In this document: one piece after another, positions 50,536-63,700 of the stretch | How positions within the stretch are numbered: the first letter of the stretch is position 1 | Layout of the letters: each line of letters begins with the position of its first letter | Assembly: GCF_901933205.1 (NCBI RefSeq) | Contig: NC_044600.1 | Span: 1 to 64,000, forward strand | Direction: 5' to 3' | Source: Camarhynchus parvulus | Taxonomy: Eukaryota; Chordata; Aves; Passeriformes; Thraupidae | DNA: 64,000 nt | Position numbers and translations under genes: made by a program | The notes under the pieces: generated by a model | What the model saw: the letters and a program-made list of their open reading frames with translations, nothing else | The model's database searches: none | Told to the model about the DNA's origin: nothing

Positions 50536-53500
50536 GTAAGACTGTTGTCCTGGAAAACGGTGAGCTCCTTTCCCTGTGTGGGCCTGGTGTTGGATGGGAT
50601 GACTGGCTTTTACTAAGGAATTTAAGATCCCTTGAGCTTAAATTTGAAATTGTGTGCAAACAGAAAACAAGAGAATCATAGTTGTAAAGCCCTAGGCTAT
50701 GTAGCTGGGAATTCCTGGGTAAATCCCTGTGATTGGTGGAGTGATTACTAAGCTTTCCATAGGCCTGTTGGCAGGACTAGGTCATCATTTTCCAGCCAAG
50801 TGTCCCCATCACTGCTGAATGCAATAAGTGCATTATGATTTAAGTTGTCATCTTCACAAAAATATATTTGTCTAAGCTTGCAGCTGTCAAAAACCTGCCT
50901 AAGTTGGTGGTTGTGTAGTACACATACTACAGTAGAAATACTTAGTAGAAAGATTGATGGTGGTGGTTTAATCTGCTTTTATTATGAATTTGTGGTTGAT
51001 TTTTAAGATAAGCAGCACTAAAGTGATTTTGTGTTTCTGTAAAAATGAATATGCAATCTGGTAGCATTCCCTTAGAAGTCCGCTGGAATTTGCCTTGGGG
51101 AAAAAAGTAAGAATTGATGAGACTTCAGATGCTTTTATTCTCTTTTTAAGTAGACAGCATGTCTCCCCATCAGTGGGATTTCTCTTCGCATTGCTACAAA
51201 CCATATCCATCATCTTCTTCAACAAGCATAGCAACTTCTGCTCTGAATTTTTCTGCTGCTGGTGTGGTAGGCCCGTGCCAGCCATCGCCCCTGCGGAGTC
51301 GTCCAGCTCAACCTGCAGATTTATGGCCCTTCCCTCCAGCTGGGACTCCCAGTGTCACTGGTTCAGTGTATCCTCACACCCTCCCTGACCTGCATGCAGC
51401 CGATGAGCTGATCTCTGACAGGAAATACAGTTCTCTGCTTGGCCTTCTGCAACAGGAAAGGTGCTTAACATCCATGCAAGAATGCACCATGAAGCAACAC
51501 TCAAGTTCTGCTTGTATGACTGGACCTGCGAGGTTACAAAATATGAGTCAAAGTTCAGCTCCTGGGGGAGGTAAGAAAATACTATCACTTTATTCTTTGA
51601 TGACATCTGATGTAAAGTGACAGAATAATGCCATCTGTTCCTAAGCTTTTCAAGCCGGATCCAACTTCTGGCAAACTCACAGAAATCTTTTACAGTAGAT
51701 AACCCTGGTATGTACTGTGGTACTTGGAATCAATTAGCTGTATAGTATGGGTTAATCAAAAAATATGCAAAAAAAAGGTGCCTACTCACACAATATTTCA
51801 CCTCTGGCTTACATTGGAGAGACATTTTAAGTGACTATAAGCATTATTCATGGTGCTATCTTAATCTCTAATACGCATAGGTATTAGGTGTGGTGTATAC
51901 CAGATGCTCCCTCATTGGGACCAGAAAGGGGTGGCCAGGAAATATCCCTGAGCAGCCTCTATCATTGTGCAGGCTGTTAATTATGTTCTGAGTATAGGGT
52001 GGGAAACTGCAGCCCTTACCAGCATGGCCAGGGGTTTTTCTCCCTCCCAGTCTCTGTCTGTAGCTGGAATGGTGAGGATGCAGGGGCTGGTGGACCAGCC
52101 TTGCCTTGTCCCCTGGCTAAGAGCTCCTTGCCATGAGGTGCTGCTGCCCTGCCTGCTGAAGGCTATGTCTGCTCTCTGCAGATTTCCCAGAGCTAATGCA
52201 ATTCACACAGTGATGATTGTTGCTTATTATCTGCAATTACTAGGAATCCCAATCCGAGGTACTACCAGTACCCCGCAGAAAGATGCCTGAAGTTCATTTA
52301 TGTCCCAACAGCATCTAGATCTGCTGCATAAAATGTCCTCTTGTGAGTAATTCTGCCTTTGAGAAGGTCTCTGGGGTCAGGCTTCCTGGCCAAAGTGCTG
52401 ATGCCTGTTGGGGTACATCTGCATTGCTGTTCCTGGGCATTCCCCAGTCAGGCAGCTTGACACTGGTCTGCAAGGAAAAGGTTTGTGAAATTGTTTAGGG
52501 AGTCTGCTGGAAAAATACAGTGCGTCCTTCCTGGTTCTTCTAAACAAAAAGCATTGGGCATGTGAAGAAGCAATCCTGAGGCTTAGGATTTTGAAAAATA
52601 AGCAGCTGTGAAATACCTCCTGGTTACCAAGTTTCGAAACTGCATCAACAGGAATTTGGCAGAATGTGGGCTAAAGACTGCCTGCAGATACAAGCAGAAG
52701 TTTATCTACAGTTCCTCTTTTGAGGATACAACAGATCTATGTTGTTATGAGGACCCTGACTGTATGTGTTTTGCTAACTCATTTCTGCTAGAATGTCTAA
52801 TGCCTGTCTGTTCATGTTAAAAGGAGAGTGTCTGTATCTTAGCTGGAATGCAAACTGTCTGCTTGTGGTATATGAGCAGAGGTTTCTGTATGTGTTGCAT
52901 AGGCACTCACCCTAGACTTTGTGTAGGTAGTGAATGAGAGTTTAATTTCTTTAAAGACACTGTCTGAACTGGGATCTCATTTAAGAACAAGCTAAGGTGC
53001 CCTCTTTCCCCAAGGGGGCAATGCGAGCCTATCAAGGCTTGGGAGCCCCAGGAACTGACTCCTTCAGAAAAAGAGCTATTTCATTAAATTAGTCTTGTGT
53101 TGATAACAGGGAAGGACTACTAACAACAGTGGACTTTTTTCCCCAAAAATTCAGAAAGAAAATGAGTGAGGAAAAAATTGAAACAGAAATTAAACAGCCC
53201 AGTATTCTCCAGCCATTACCAATTAAAGCTGTTTCTTTCTGGATGTATACAGGGCCTTTCTGAATATTCTGGAGTCTCTAAGCACCACACATGTAATGCC
53301 ATCCTTGTGATTATCAAACAACACAACAAGGATCAATAAGAAATGGCTGATCCATGTTCACAGGGAGTCTTTGGCAAATCCCTAGGATGTGTACATTTAG
53401 TTCAGCTGTAGGAGTCCTTGTTTCCTGGCTCTATCTGTTAAATATACTTCTTCTTGCTCTGTGTCATGTTTAAGAACAGCTGATATTTATATTTATGGAA

Positions 53501-54402
53501 GTGTATGTTGCTGTGCCAGACAGCACAGAGCTCCTCAGCACCTGTTCTATAGGCTGGGCTGCAAAAGCACAAGGTTTCTGTAGTAACTATGGTCTACTTT
53601 TAGCTCTGTGCTGAATCTCTGCTCATCCCCAGTAGTTTTTGTTTTGTTGTTTTTTGTTTGGTTTTTTTTTTTTAAGAGAGGAAAGGAAGCTTTTACCAAG
53701 GCTCAGAAAATCCCAGTGTAAGCCATGCCACTGCAGGTGAGTAAAGAAAACCAGCAGGTTTAGAACAAATCAGACAGCAGTCTTGCTTATGCATATAGTA
53801 TTGAAGATCTTCCTTGTTTGCTTTTGCATTTCAAAAGCTCGTTTTCCCCCCAGATAGAACCACCACCTCCCATAACTACATTAACAAAGGAGAAAAAAAC
53901 CCACTACATTATATTAAAATGAGATACATGGGGGTTTTTTACCCCATTCACCTTAGTTTTTGTGCTTATACCTTCAGGCTGCCATTTCACAATGCCTGTT
54001 TTGCACTTGCTGTCCAAGTTTCAGATCCCAGAAAGATAGAACAGCCCTTGCTTTATACCTGAAGCATGCATGTGGTAGCACTGCTGCAGTTTGCACCAAC
54101 AAACCCACCATGCTGCTGGGCTCTAAGAAATTATTCCCAAAGCATTCAGGCTTTCTTATTTTTATTAGTCTCTTGGTACAACCAACCGTTGTTGGTTCTT
54201 TAATGTGCAATGTTTTGGGCATACTTTGAATAGGTCATTCTGGTTATTCTAGTAAGGGTTCTTTTGCACCAAACCCAAAGGTGCGATTTTATTTGCGCAA
54301 CATCTTAAGAGATTGCGAGGACTGTGCTGTTTGACTGTCCTGATGCTGCTATGTCTTTCAGGTATTCAGATTCATGAGAGAAGACGAGATTTTTACTTCT
54401 AG
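50349..54402 (+). CDS. VGLL1: VGLL1, vestigial-like TEAD cofactor
   Basis: VGLL proteins are nuclear cofactors that bind TEAD transcription factors and compete with YAP/TAZ; VGLL1 is mainly known from epithelial and placental cells in mammals. Four coding exons (50349-50535, 51151-51570, 53677-53736, 54362-54402) join in phase to 235 codons, against about 258 in human. The Vg/TONDU box is at residues 27-50: the beta strand VVFTYFQGD and the helix VDEHFSRALSN with the V-x-x-H-F core that fits the TEAD surface. A second block, SLLGLLQQERCL at 157-168, resembles one I recall from human VGLL1. The rest is Pro/Ser-rich and probably disordered. The ATG at 50349 begins MEETRKLSPKLSK, close to the MEE start of mammals. 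The last two exons are small and less certain. A non-coding 5' exon is expected upstream but not located. Confidence 0.9.
51151..51570 (+). CDS. VGLL1: VGLL1 second coding exon
   Basis: The acceptor is ctttttaag ending at 51150 and the donor is gtaaga at 51571; 420 nt, phase 1 to 1. It reads VDSMSPHQW (matching the SMSPNQW region of human as remembered), a Pro/Ser-rich middle and SLLGLLQQERCL. It is open throughout in the frame set by the first exon. Confidence 0.92.
53637..53676. repeat. T/G-rich tract before the VGLL1 third coding exon
   Basis: TTTTG and TTTGG units lead into a pure T run that serves as the polypyrimidine tract of the acceptor at 53676. Confidence 0.75.
53677..53736 (+). 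CDS. VGLL1: VGLL1 third coding exon
   Basis: The acceptor is tttttaag ending at 53676, after a T/G-rich tract, and the donor is gtgagt at 53737; 60 nt, phase 1 to 1, reading ERKGSFYQGSENPSVSHAT and A. Similarity to mammals is weak; the call rests on good splice sites, phase and position. Confidence 0.65.
54362..54402 (+). CDS. VGLL1: VGLL1 terminal coding exon
   Basis: The acceptor is tgtctttcag ending at 54361. It reads GIQIHERRRDFYF and then TAG at 54400-54402. It is phase-compatible with the previous exon. The C-terminus does not clearly match human, so an alternative last exon is possible. Confidence 0.55.
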
Positions 54403-55219
54403 CAACTGAATGTTTCTACTTTATTCTGAAAGAGAAAGTTATTTCTGTGAACTTTTATTATTTGCAACTGTGAATCAAGAAGAAATGAACTGCAGCTCTC
54501 CTGTGTTTTTTCTCTCAGCTAGAAGAATACATGTACTATTTACTGTTTGGGGAATGACAAAATAATCCTTTTCTATACAGTAATTTCTATACAATAATTT
54601 CTAATGTTTGAGGTATTAACCTGGGCAGTATGTTTGTGGCCATATATTGTCTATTTAAGACTTTTCATGTAGCCCTCTTGAAAGGACTCCTGCCCTTTTT
54701 AATCTTTCTGTGTTTATTAATTTACCACCTCCTGATAAGAAGTACAATTCTTATCAATGCAGTTGATAACCCATAAATGCAGGGATGCAGTTAGCATAAT
54801 TTCAATGCTGCAACTTCTTAGCTTCATTTGATATCTCCATATTGTTTAAAACAGTCTTAGGCCACTGGCAAGAGACTTCAACCACAGGCCAGCAAAGCAC
54901 ATTATTTATGCTGCGAAAGTGCTGCAATTTATGACCATACTTGCAATTCCTAGGGATACTCTTCAGAAGATATATAATATACTTATGCCTGAAGGCTCTG
55001 TTTTGTCTTCTCATTAATGTATCATCATCCCCTAGAAAGCAGTGAATTCATAGTAGCTCTGAGAGGAAACCTTGATTCTTATTGGGTGCAATTAAAATAC
55101 CATTCAGCAAAAATCTGCAGGTAGGAGTGTTCTATTTTCCCAGCCTCTCTGCAGATGTAAGAGATTCCTTTTGTAAATAAGCTCTGTGGGTTTATCTTTT
55201 CCTTCTTCATTGGTTATGC

Positions 55220-55241
55220 ATTAATATAATATAATATAATA
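55220..55241. repeat. (TAATA)n microsatellite
   Basis: About four copies of the five-base unit taata. Confidence 0.85.
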
Positions 55242-56754
55242 GAGCATGATTAGCTATCTCTGGCAGCTCTATGTAATTGCTGAAGGCAATTTGACCTTTG
55301 AGATGGCAGAGCTTGTGATTTTTATGGAACAAATCCTGAACTGGTTTATGTTTGTGACTGTTATATCAGATATCTCTGCTGGCACAGCTCCAGTTATAAC
55401 ACCTTGTGTAATTTTATAAATAATATAAGTTTAGCAACATCAGGAGTTTATGGTACTAATTCACAAACTGAGATTTTTTTAAAGGATTTTCTTTTTAATT
55501 TTACAAGTTTGCTCTAGCAGTTACGTGTTCTACATCAATTTGAGATCACAAGGGGACCTGTTTGAACTAAACTAATAAAAGATACACCTGTCTCGCTATA
55601 CATAAGCACTGAAAAAACCCCACTCCTTTCTAATATTTCTACAAAAAATCCCTTTCTTCTAAGTTTAAAAATATTTATCCTAGTAGTTTTGTTATCCCAA
55701 CTCGCTTAATTAGCTGATTTTTAAGGCTACATGGTAATATAATTTGACTTCCTCTATGAGCCATAGCAAAGATTTCCTACCTGTATTGTGGAAATCTGTC
55801 ATACTGGCATGTGCTATAATTCTATTGAATTATAATTCTATTACTTAAAAATATTGATTTTTTTTTTCCTCCCTCTTCCATTCCTTCCAAAGGAAAATAC
55901 TTATTTAATTTCCCTGCAAGGTCTGAAAAGATAGTCTATTTAAATGGTCTTAAATGTAGTGCTTCCCTTGGGGGGCTGGGAATATTCAAGATTACTTACA
56001 AAACCCTTGTTTCTGGTGAATCAGACAAGTGGGGTTGGACAGTGTGAGGGGAAAACCCCTTGTTTTTAAATGCATGTCCCTTATTGCAAGAACAGGAGGC
56101 ATCAATGGCTCTGCCTTGACAGGGTCATGCTGAGCCATTGCTGCAAGGTTTGTGTCCTCATTGTCCAGCTGTCTGGCAGACCTGGGGAAAGGGAACAAGT
56201 GTCCAAATAGCCCAAAGGTCCCTGGAGCCCTTGCCAGTGCAGGCTCCACGCCAGGCACACAGGTGCTTGCTCTCTTCCCTGGCTTTTAGAGGAATGAGGA
56301 TGGAATAGAGGGCTGTGGCCCAGAGGCTCTGCTACTCTGGCATTTTGTCTTTTACCATCACAGCACCATACACTAGAGTGTGCCCAGGTTTATGGCATCT
56401 CACTGCTCTTCTGCAATAAATATAGTCAACCCATCACTGCAATTTGCCTTTAATGATTTAGTATAAGAGAGTTTTGAACATTTCACAGCAGTTTCCTACA
56501 TCAGGTAGGCTTTTCTTAATACATGTATAGATTAAAACAATATAGATACACATATAGGCTCCTCTAGAATATTGTTTGTCTGGAGTGGAGTGTTTCTTGC
56601 ATTCAGGATGTTCAAGCCCAGGATGTTGCTGTGTTCCTGTGCTGCCCTGCTGCTGTCATTCTCCAATGACTGTCTTCACTCCCATTCAGCATGTACTCTC
56701 CTTGCTGGCCAGGACTTGGCAACTGGGATGCTGCATCCAGCAGCTGCCATCTGG

Positions 56755-57135
56755 TGTAGCATCCCATGAACTCTCCCCTCTTGGTCAATCCCCAAGCCCT
56801 CAGCCTTGGAAACATTAGCCACTTACCATAGAGTCATCCATCCCAAAGGGAAAAACAGTCTCCCCCATGGACTTGGTGTTGCCACTTCCTCGGGTTTCTC
56901 CTTCCCTGTCAGTGGCTTGGCATCCCAGGTGGCCACCCCCCTACCCCTGGAAACCAGGCCCCTCTGCCCAGCCCTTAGCCCCGCTCCCCACCCCTTCCCC
57001 TTTATAAGCTCCTGCTCCACGTGGTTCATCCTCTTTTCCCCGGGTTTGTCCTTTGATAGCTGTGGTACTGTGCTGGAATAAAACCTTGCAAAAGAGCCTT
57101 TCTTGCCTCTATGGCTGAGGCAGCTGCGGTGAGTG
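56755..57135 (+). mobile_element. LTR-like segment, probable solo endogenous retrovirus LTR remnant
   Basis: A GC-rich, C-rich block is followed by a TATA-like ctttataagctcctgctcc at about 57000, then tgctggaataaaaccttgc (AATAAA at about 57077) and a T/C-rich end with gagcctttcttgcctct. TATA box to poly(A) signal is about 75 bases, as expected for a retroviral LTR R region. No coding region adjoins it. The boundaries are estimated. Confidence 0.5.
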
Positions 57136-57424
57136 TTGAGTGGAGGTTTGACTGCGTTGCCTGAATGTTAACTCAGCCTGTCTTTCAATAAGAGAGGTTT
57201 GCTGGGGACAAGAGATAGGCAGCAGCGCTTACCACTTTAACACACGCATTTTTAATCTGGTACTTTCCAGTTATCTTCGGTCCCTCCTCTGAATGCAGCA
57301 GCCCTGAAAGTGATGGGAGAAGGGATGCTGGATGTTCCCCTTTCAACAGCTTCTGATCCCCTGAATGCCAATGGACCTCTGCCAAGACCATTACAAAGAG
57401 TAGACAGGGGCCAGGTGTTACATC

Positions 57425-57562
57425 CTTGTAAGTGTTCAAAAAGTGTGTGGATGGGGCTCTCGGGGCTGTGGTTTAATAGTGAACACAGTGATGCTGATTA
57501 ATGGTTGGATTTGATTATCTGGGAGGTCTTTCCAACCATAATGATTTTATGATTTTCTATTA
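57425..57562 (+). mobile_element. CR1-type LINE 3' end
   Basis: gtgttcaaaaagtgtgtgg, ggctgtggtttaatagtg, then atggttggatttgattatc and ggtctttccaaccataatga followed by attttatgatttt. This is the sense 3' end of avian CR1, 5' truncated. Confidence 0.88.
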
Positions 57563-60500
57563 ATTTACTGACCCTGTGAGAAACGGCTACTTTCCTTGAA
57601 TTGGATGTCCTCTAATCCAGGAATAACTTGTTTGCGCAGGTAGCTTTTCTCCTGTCTTTTTCTGATGGACAGGTGACATGCCAACTACATGCTTTATGAG
57701 CTCTGGTCAGAGATTAATGCATCTCTGAGATGCATTAGTCTCAGAGATTGAAGTCAAGCACTGGAAATACCTGCCCTGTGTGGAGTCTAGGCCTTTTTTT
57801 ACTCAGCTGCAGGAAGGGGTGTGCATTTTTTCCACCATCTGTGTCCCAGGACACAGACACTTGAGAGGTGCCTTGCTCTGACTCCTCACATGAGCTGGCT
57901 CTGGTCCTCCTCTGATGGTCAGAAAAACCTTGTGGGTGGCTGGGAGCAGCAAGCTGGTTTGGCTACTCCACCCTGCTTTAGTCACTCATTAGCAGTGTTA
58001 AAAATAGCCCCAGACTGCGGTGACAAACAAGAGAGATTCTTCTGCTGTGAAAGAAAAACCTAAAGTGTTACATATATTTTAAAAAAATAGGAATGCTCAT
58101 TGCTTTCAAAGGGAGCACAAGCTTTCATTTGCTTTCATTTCTGTTCAGGTGTCAATTAATTTGTCTCATCCCAGGTGAGCAAGGGACACCTCATGTACCC
58201 ATGTGGCATGTAGCCTTTGGCAAGGACTCACTTGTCGCTGGAATTTTTTACTGTCTTGTGGTTTTTAATCCCCTTTTCTTGCAGGCGTTACCAAGTATGA
58301 TCCAGGGTAAAGGCATTGTTGCACCACTTTGTTCTGTGTTCTGTTTTCCTGCAGTGCCTGGTTTAAAACATTGCATGTTTTGGGCTCAGGGCTCTATTCC
58401 ACTTAGCCACTGACCCACTGAGAATTTGGTTTGGTACTCCTTTGAGCTAGCATATATCATTACACTTGGAGGATTTCAGCAGAAAACTGGTGCAAACTGG
58501 TGGTTTTGGTGCCTTGGTATCCGGGAGGGGTTTCAGTATCACAGGCTGTATCAGAGGGCTGTGTGTTATTGGTCTGACAATATAGCTGCACAAGCAGCTG
58601 CACTGTGGTCATATGCTACAGATCACAATTTATTTACTGCGGAGGTGCAAAACTAGCTGAGTGCTGAGCAGGCAGCAGCTGGGCTGTCCAGGAAAGCACA
58701 GAGGATGTTTTCGGGTGCCTGGAGCCATAATGGAGCTGGCTGAGCCAGTGTGAGCCAACTCAGATGTGGTGCTCCCCAAAACAGGGTCCAGCAGGAGTGC
58801 CCAGGGTCCCCTGTGAGCCACCATGGACCTGGCTGGCCCAATGCCAGGAATTCACTGCTGATTCCTGCTGTCCGCCAGCCTGGTTTCTAGGTGGGGGTCA
58901 AGTTGGGCACAGTAAAGCCCTGAGAAAAGTGGCTGCTTCCCTGACCTTCATCCTCACCTCTTGTACCCCTATCTCCTTCCATTGCCCCAGCCCAGGATTT
59001 GCAAGCTCTGGATTTGTGTCTGACCAGGAACATTTGTGTTTTCCCCATCTATATCTCTCTAAAAGGCTAATGCTGGAATCAGCACAGGCTTATAACAATA
59101 TTATCAAGCAGCATTTCATTCTGGAATGCAACGGTATTACAGCTCTTGCTTATGACCTTTCCACCTGAGATAGGGATACAATAACAGCTCTTTCCCACAC
59201 AAAAATAAAACGTTTCTATGCTCAGAATTATAAAGCAATCAATTAGCTTCCAATACCATGTGTTCCCAGAGCAAGGTGTCACTTTAGATAGATCCCTCTG
59301 CCAAACAGAAAAACAAATTGAGTGGATGGAAGGAAACTGAATGTACTGAACTCCCAAAGGGCATCTCTAGTGACTGAGTACAGCCTAAAATAATCCTGTA
59401 CCAGCTGTCTGTTGGACCCTGTCACCCTAGAGAGCAGTGCAGAAGCACCCATACTGCACGGGCTCCATGTGAACTGCCCAAACATCATCAAGTCTCAAGC
59501 ATGTGCAGGATAAATGATATGTAAGAGAAGTTGCCATGTGCAGCTCCCCAGCCAAAGAGCAATGTGTGCAGTCTGGGTGCTGTGCTCAACCCACTCCAGG
59601 GGAAAACATCAGCTAATTAAAAGTGATGGGCAATGAGGAAAGTCCTCCAGCTGGACTTTTTAATGCATAAAGTTGTTTGTTTTTTTCTTTTCCAAGGTAG
59701 ACTAAGTCAATTCTAAGGAAAACTTCCTGGCTTTAGTTAAACTGTCACCTAACCAAGACATTTGAGGCATGTGATACTATCACAGTTCCACCCCACATTG
59801 CTTGTTGGTGCTGGATTTGTGCCACATTTTAAGAAAAGAATAGCATGAAAGCACTCTTTTTCCCCTCCTTTCCAAGGTTGCACTAATGACTGCTGACTGC
59901 AAGTGTGCAAAGGTCAGGCATTATTTTGCTTGCAAATCACAAAGGGACTATGCTAGAAAAACAACATTAAGGATTGTGCCACTTGTGGATGCCCAAAACC
60001 CGAGTTTGCTGCATAGCACAAAGGTTAGTGTTTTACTCTGAGTAAAAGAGCAGGGGCAGGAGAGGCTGGGCCTGTTTCCACTCTACTCCATGAAGGATTT
60101 AAGCACCTTCTTACTGATATCTGCATTTGCAAGCAGAGCACGAAATGATTACCCAACACCTGCCCTGGACAATTTGGACTGTTTTTCTGGGTTTCTTCAA
60201 ATCTGTAGGACCAGGATCATGGCTGCACCACTATTTCCTGCAAAAAAATGACTACAGAGAATTCGGTTTATTAGACGGGTTTAAGGCATAAAATCCACAT
60301 GTATCACCACTAAGGTGGTGCATTGAACAGAGTTGGTCTGTGGGTCTCCTTCCCCCTGCCCCTCCCCAGGCCAGGGCTAAGCTGCTGATAGGGCATGAGT
60401 CAGGACAGGGCTGGAGGATGAGCAGGGTCTGAAGAGGAGGCTTCTAAGTCTGCCCCTCAAAATGTGCTGTTGTGGAGCTTGTCTTGCAGGAACACCCGTG

Positions 60501-60707
60501 GTATGGTGGGACAACAGGGAAGATCAGGAGGCAGTCACAGTGGAGCTCACAGACATGGGCAGACAGCAAGTCAGGGATGTGTCTCATCCCTGCAAGGCAT
60601 CCTGGGCAGCATCCTCCTGGCACAGGTGCAAGCAAGAGCCCCCTGCCTGCACAGAAACCTGTAGTCTGCCCACAGACTCTGTAAGCAAAAAGCAGTTGCA
60701 TTTGTTT

Positions 60708-60737
60708 GGGTTTGTTGTTGTTGGTTTTTTTTTTTTC
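60708..60737. repeat. (TTG)n and poly(T) tract
   Basis: Short TTG repeats followed by a run of about twelve T. Confidence 0.75.
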
Positions 60738-63700
60738 TTGCTTCACAGGAAAGCAGCCTGAAACTACTTTTGAGAAATGTCAGTTTGGGAAGCAGCTCTG
60801 GAATCATCCTGCAGGGTGCTGATGCTGCAGCAGGCTGCCAGGCTGCTCTGATTCCAGGCAGTTTTCCCACACTGAAAGGCTGCAGGGCACAAAACAACCG
60901 TGTAACAGTGACTAATAAGAATGGCTGCCTGTTTTTAGGAAGAAGCTTGGGAAGGGGAGGGGTTTCAGGGAAATGAGAGCCTTCTCTATTGCTCCTCCTT
61001 GACTGGGAAAAATGTTTTCTGTGGTTTTACAAACTGGGGAGCACAAGAGCCAGATTTATATCCCTGTGCAAATCCAACCCCGGTCTCTCATACACACAGC
61101 TGCCGCAGACACAAAAATCTGCTTTAATACATACTGAAAAGCCCAGGATCTCCTGGCCTGATTCTGCCTTTTATCCTTATGAAGGAAGACACAGGCTCCC
61201 TCAGATGCAGTGGAGCATCAGGAGCTGCAGCTGTGGCAGTCCTGCCTCTGACTTTAAGTCAATAAGAGCAGTAATGTTGCACATCTCTGTAGGAATTATC
61301 AAAGGAAGAAATTACTGTCCCTAGTGTCTCTGGCTCATTTTGTGCATTTCTGAGATTGTGTTCATCTGTTTTAGCAATCTTGAAAGGAGGGAGAGAAATC
61401 TATAATTAAATCAATGCATATGTAAATGAGCATCTGCCACAGGACCAGTTTTACTTCTTTGTGTAAAACATGCATTTCTATTGATGCATTACTTGTGACA
61501 TATTCTTTGTATATAAGGGTGTCATTACATTGGATTTTGGCTTGATTTAAGCAATTAAATGAGTCAAACCATTCTAAGCACTTACAGGATTTTTTAAAGC
61601 TGTTACATTGGCTTTTGATGTATTCTTGATGCTGTCTCAGTTGACAACTACTTTGGTGATTTATGATTATTCAAAAGTAGGTTTGGATGAATTATTCAGG
61701 TAATAACCAGTTTTTGGGTTTTCACTGATCAAATGTGGTTGGATGTAAAACTAAGAGCCCTTCTTGCTAGCCTGCATTCAGATCTGGTTTGTTTCTGAAC
61801 TTCCCTTAGAGCCCTTTGGAAGCAATGGCTTCACTCACTAATCCTTGGTGGCTCTAAAATCAAAATGCTCTACTTAATTCATCTAGCATACAGGAAAAAT
61901 ACTGAGAGCGTGTAGACTTTATGCCATGAAAGATACTGTTATTGCCCATTTAGGAAATTAGTCTGGTGTTGCATTTTTTCTGAATGCTCAGTGCTGCTGT
62001 GTAACTGAATATTCAGGGATAAGTGTATCCATTATTTTTTGTTTGTTTTCAGAGCTTTGACCTCCCTAAATCTCGCTTCAAAATATTTGATGTATTCTTA
62101 GCTGGTCTCTTTGGAAAAAATAATAGTATTGGTGATTGTGCTGTCTGTGATTATTTATTCTGCAGGGACACTCTAGGGATTGCTGGGCTTCTGTGTTGTG
62201 CTTGGGTGCTGCTGGTGTGTGGGCAGCAAGGTCAGAGGATGAGCATCTCCTCTTAACTTGGGAAGTCCAGCTGTGTCAGTACGGCTTAGTCAGGAAGGTT
62301 GCTTGATCTCATCCTGTTATTATATGTATTTTTCTGCAACAAGTTTTCACATGTGTGTATAGTCCTCTGTGTCATTGGATCAAGCAAATGCTGCATGTCT
62401 CTTTGCTTTCTGGAGTTTTTCTCTTTATCTCCTTCCTTGTGTTACTTCCACCTCTAGGATGGAAGGAAAACAGTCATAACAGCAAATCCAAATGTCTGAC
62501 TACTTCTGCATATTCCAGCACCTGGTAATTACCACTCTGTGTGCCTGAGGGTGTGCCATGTATTTGCACATGTGCCATCAAGTTTGCCTCTGGTTTGTGA
62601 GTGAACTCCTGGTGCTTGTGAGAGATACATGTGCAGCTCCTGGGTGACAGATGCCATGTCATGATGCTGGCATGTTAATTCCAAGAGACTCCACCCAGAC
62701 AAGTCTCATCTGCTGTGGAGATGTTCAGAATGAAAAGATGCTCAATGAACCCAAGGACTTTGACATTTGTCACACTCTACTACTGCTGCAGTCTTTAAAC
62801 AGTGCATCGGCTGTATAACCAGCAAAAGACCCAAGAATTAGTAATGGTTTAGGGTAAGGAACACAAATAATATCTTTTTGCCTTTCGATAAAGGAGAAAG
62901 ATATTTGGTAAAGACACCAGCAATGCCCAGTGTAAGAGGAATAATGCAAAGTTCATGCTTGCTCGAGGCACAGTGCTCTGCACATGCCTTAGTCCTTGAA
63001 AGGTGGACTGTAACAGGCTGTAGGCAAGCCAGGTCTGCTTCCTAAGGTCCAGGCTTCAACAGCTACCGCTGTTTCCCAGGGAGCCACGTTGTGTCCCAGA
63101 GCTGCTGTCAAGCAGTGTAGTGTGGGAGGCAAACTTTCCATCAGATTCAGCTTGGAGAAGTGCCACATTACTGCGCTTCATCAGTAAAACCAGCAAATTC
63201 TCAGGGCTGAGGAAATGAAAGCTGTAGAGCAGCTCAGCAAGGATCAGACTAGGTGAAGCAAGGAGAAAGAGGTGTTTCTGTTGCAGTGTGTGACCAAACT
63301 GTGATGCTTCCAGCTCAGGGCTGCTGTGGTGGACAGCAGGAAGCGCAGGTCTCTCTGAAATGCAGCTCTCTGGATGTAACCTCCAGCATAGGAAGTTACA
63401 AGCAAACTTTGATGTGCACAAATCCTTAATTTCCTTGGTTATCAGCTGCTCTTGGAGATCAGAATTGCATCTTTGATCCTAATGTAGGATGGGTTTTATG
63501 CCTTGTGTGGGCTGCCTTCCAGCCCTTGCTCCATGTGATGGTGTGTACTGAGCATCATGCAACCCCATTTCGCATCCTCTGATGTTGTGTGTGTGGACCA
63601 AAACCACTGGGCAATGTGCTGCCAATCCATGTGAGAGCTCCTGCCACAACCACACCCTGCAGAAACCCAGAAATTCAGGAATTGTGTCTGGTCAGTTCTT

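Larger units (their letters stand above)
50536..54361 (+). other. VGLL1 introns
   Basis: The introns are 50536-51150, 51571-53676 and 53737-54361. The second, about 2.1 kb, ends in a T/G-rich tract at 53637-53676. No nested gene or microRNA hairpin was recognised by eye. Confidence 0.7.
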
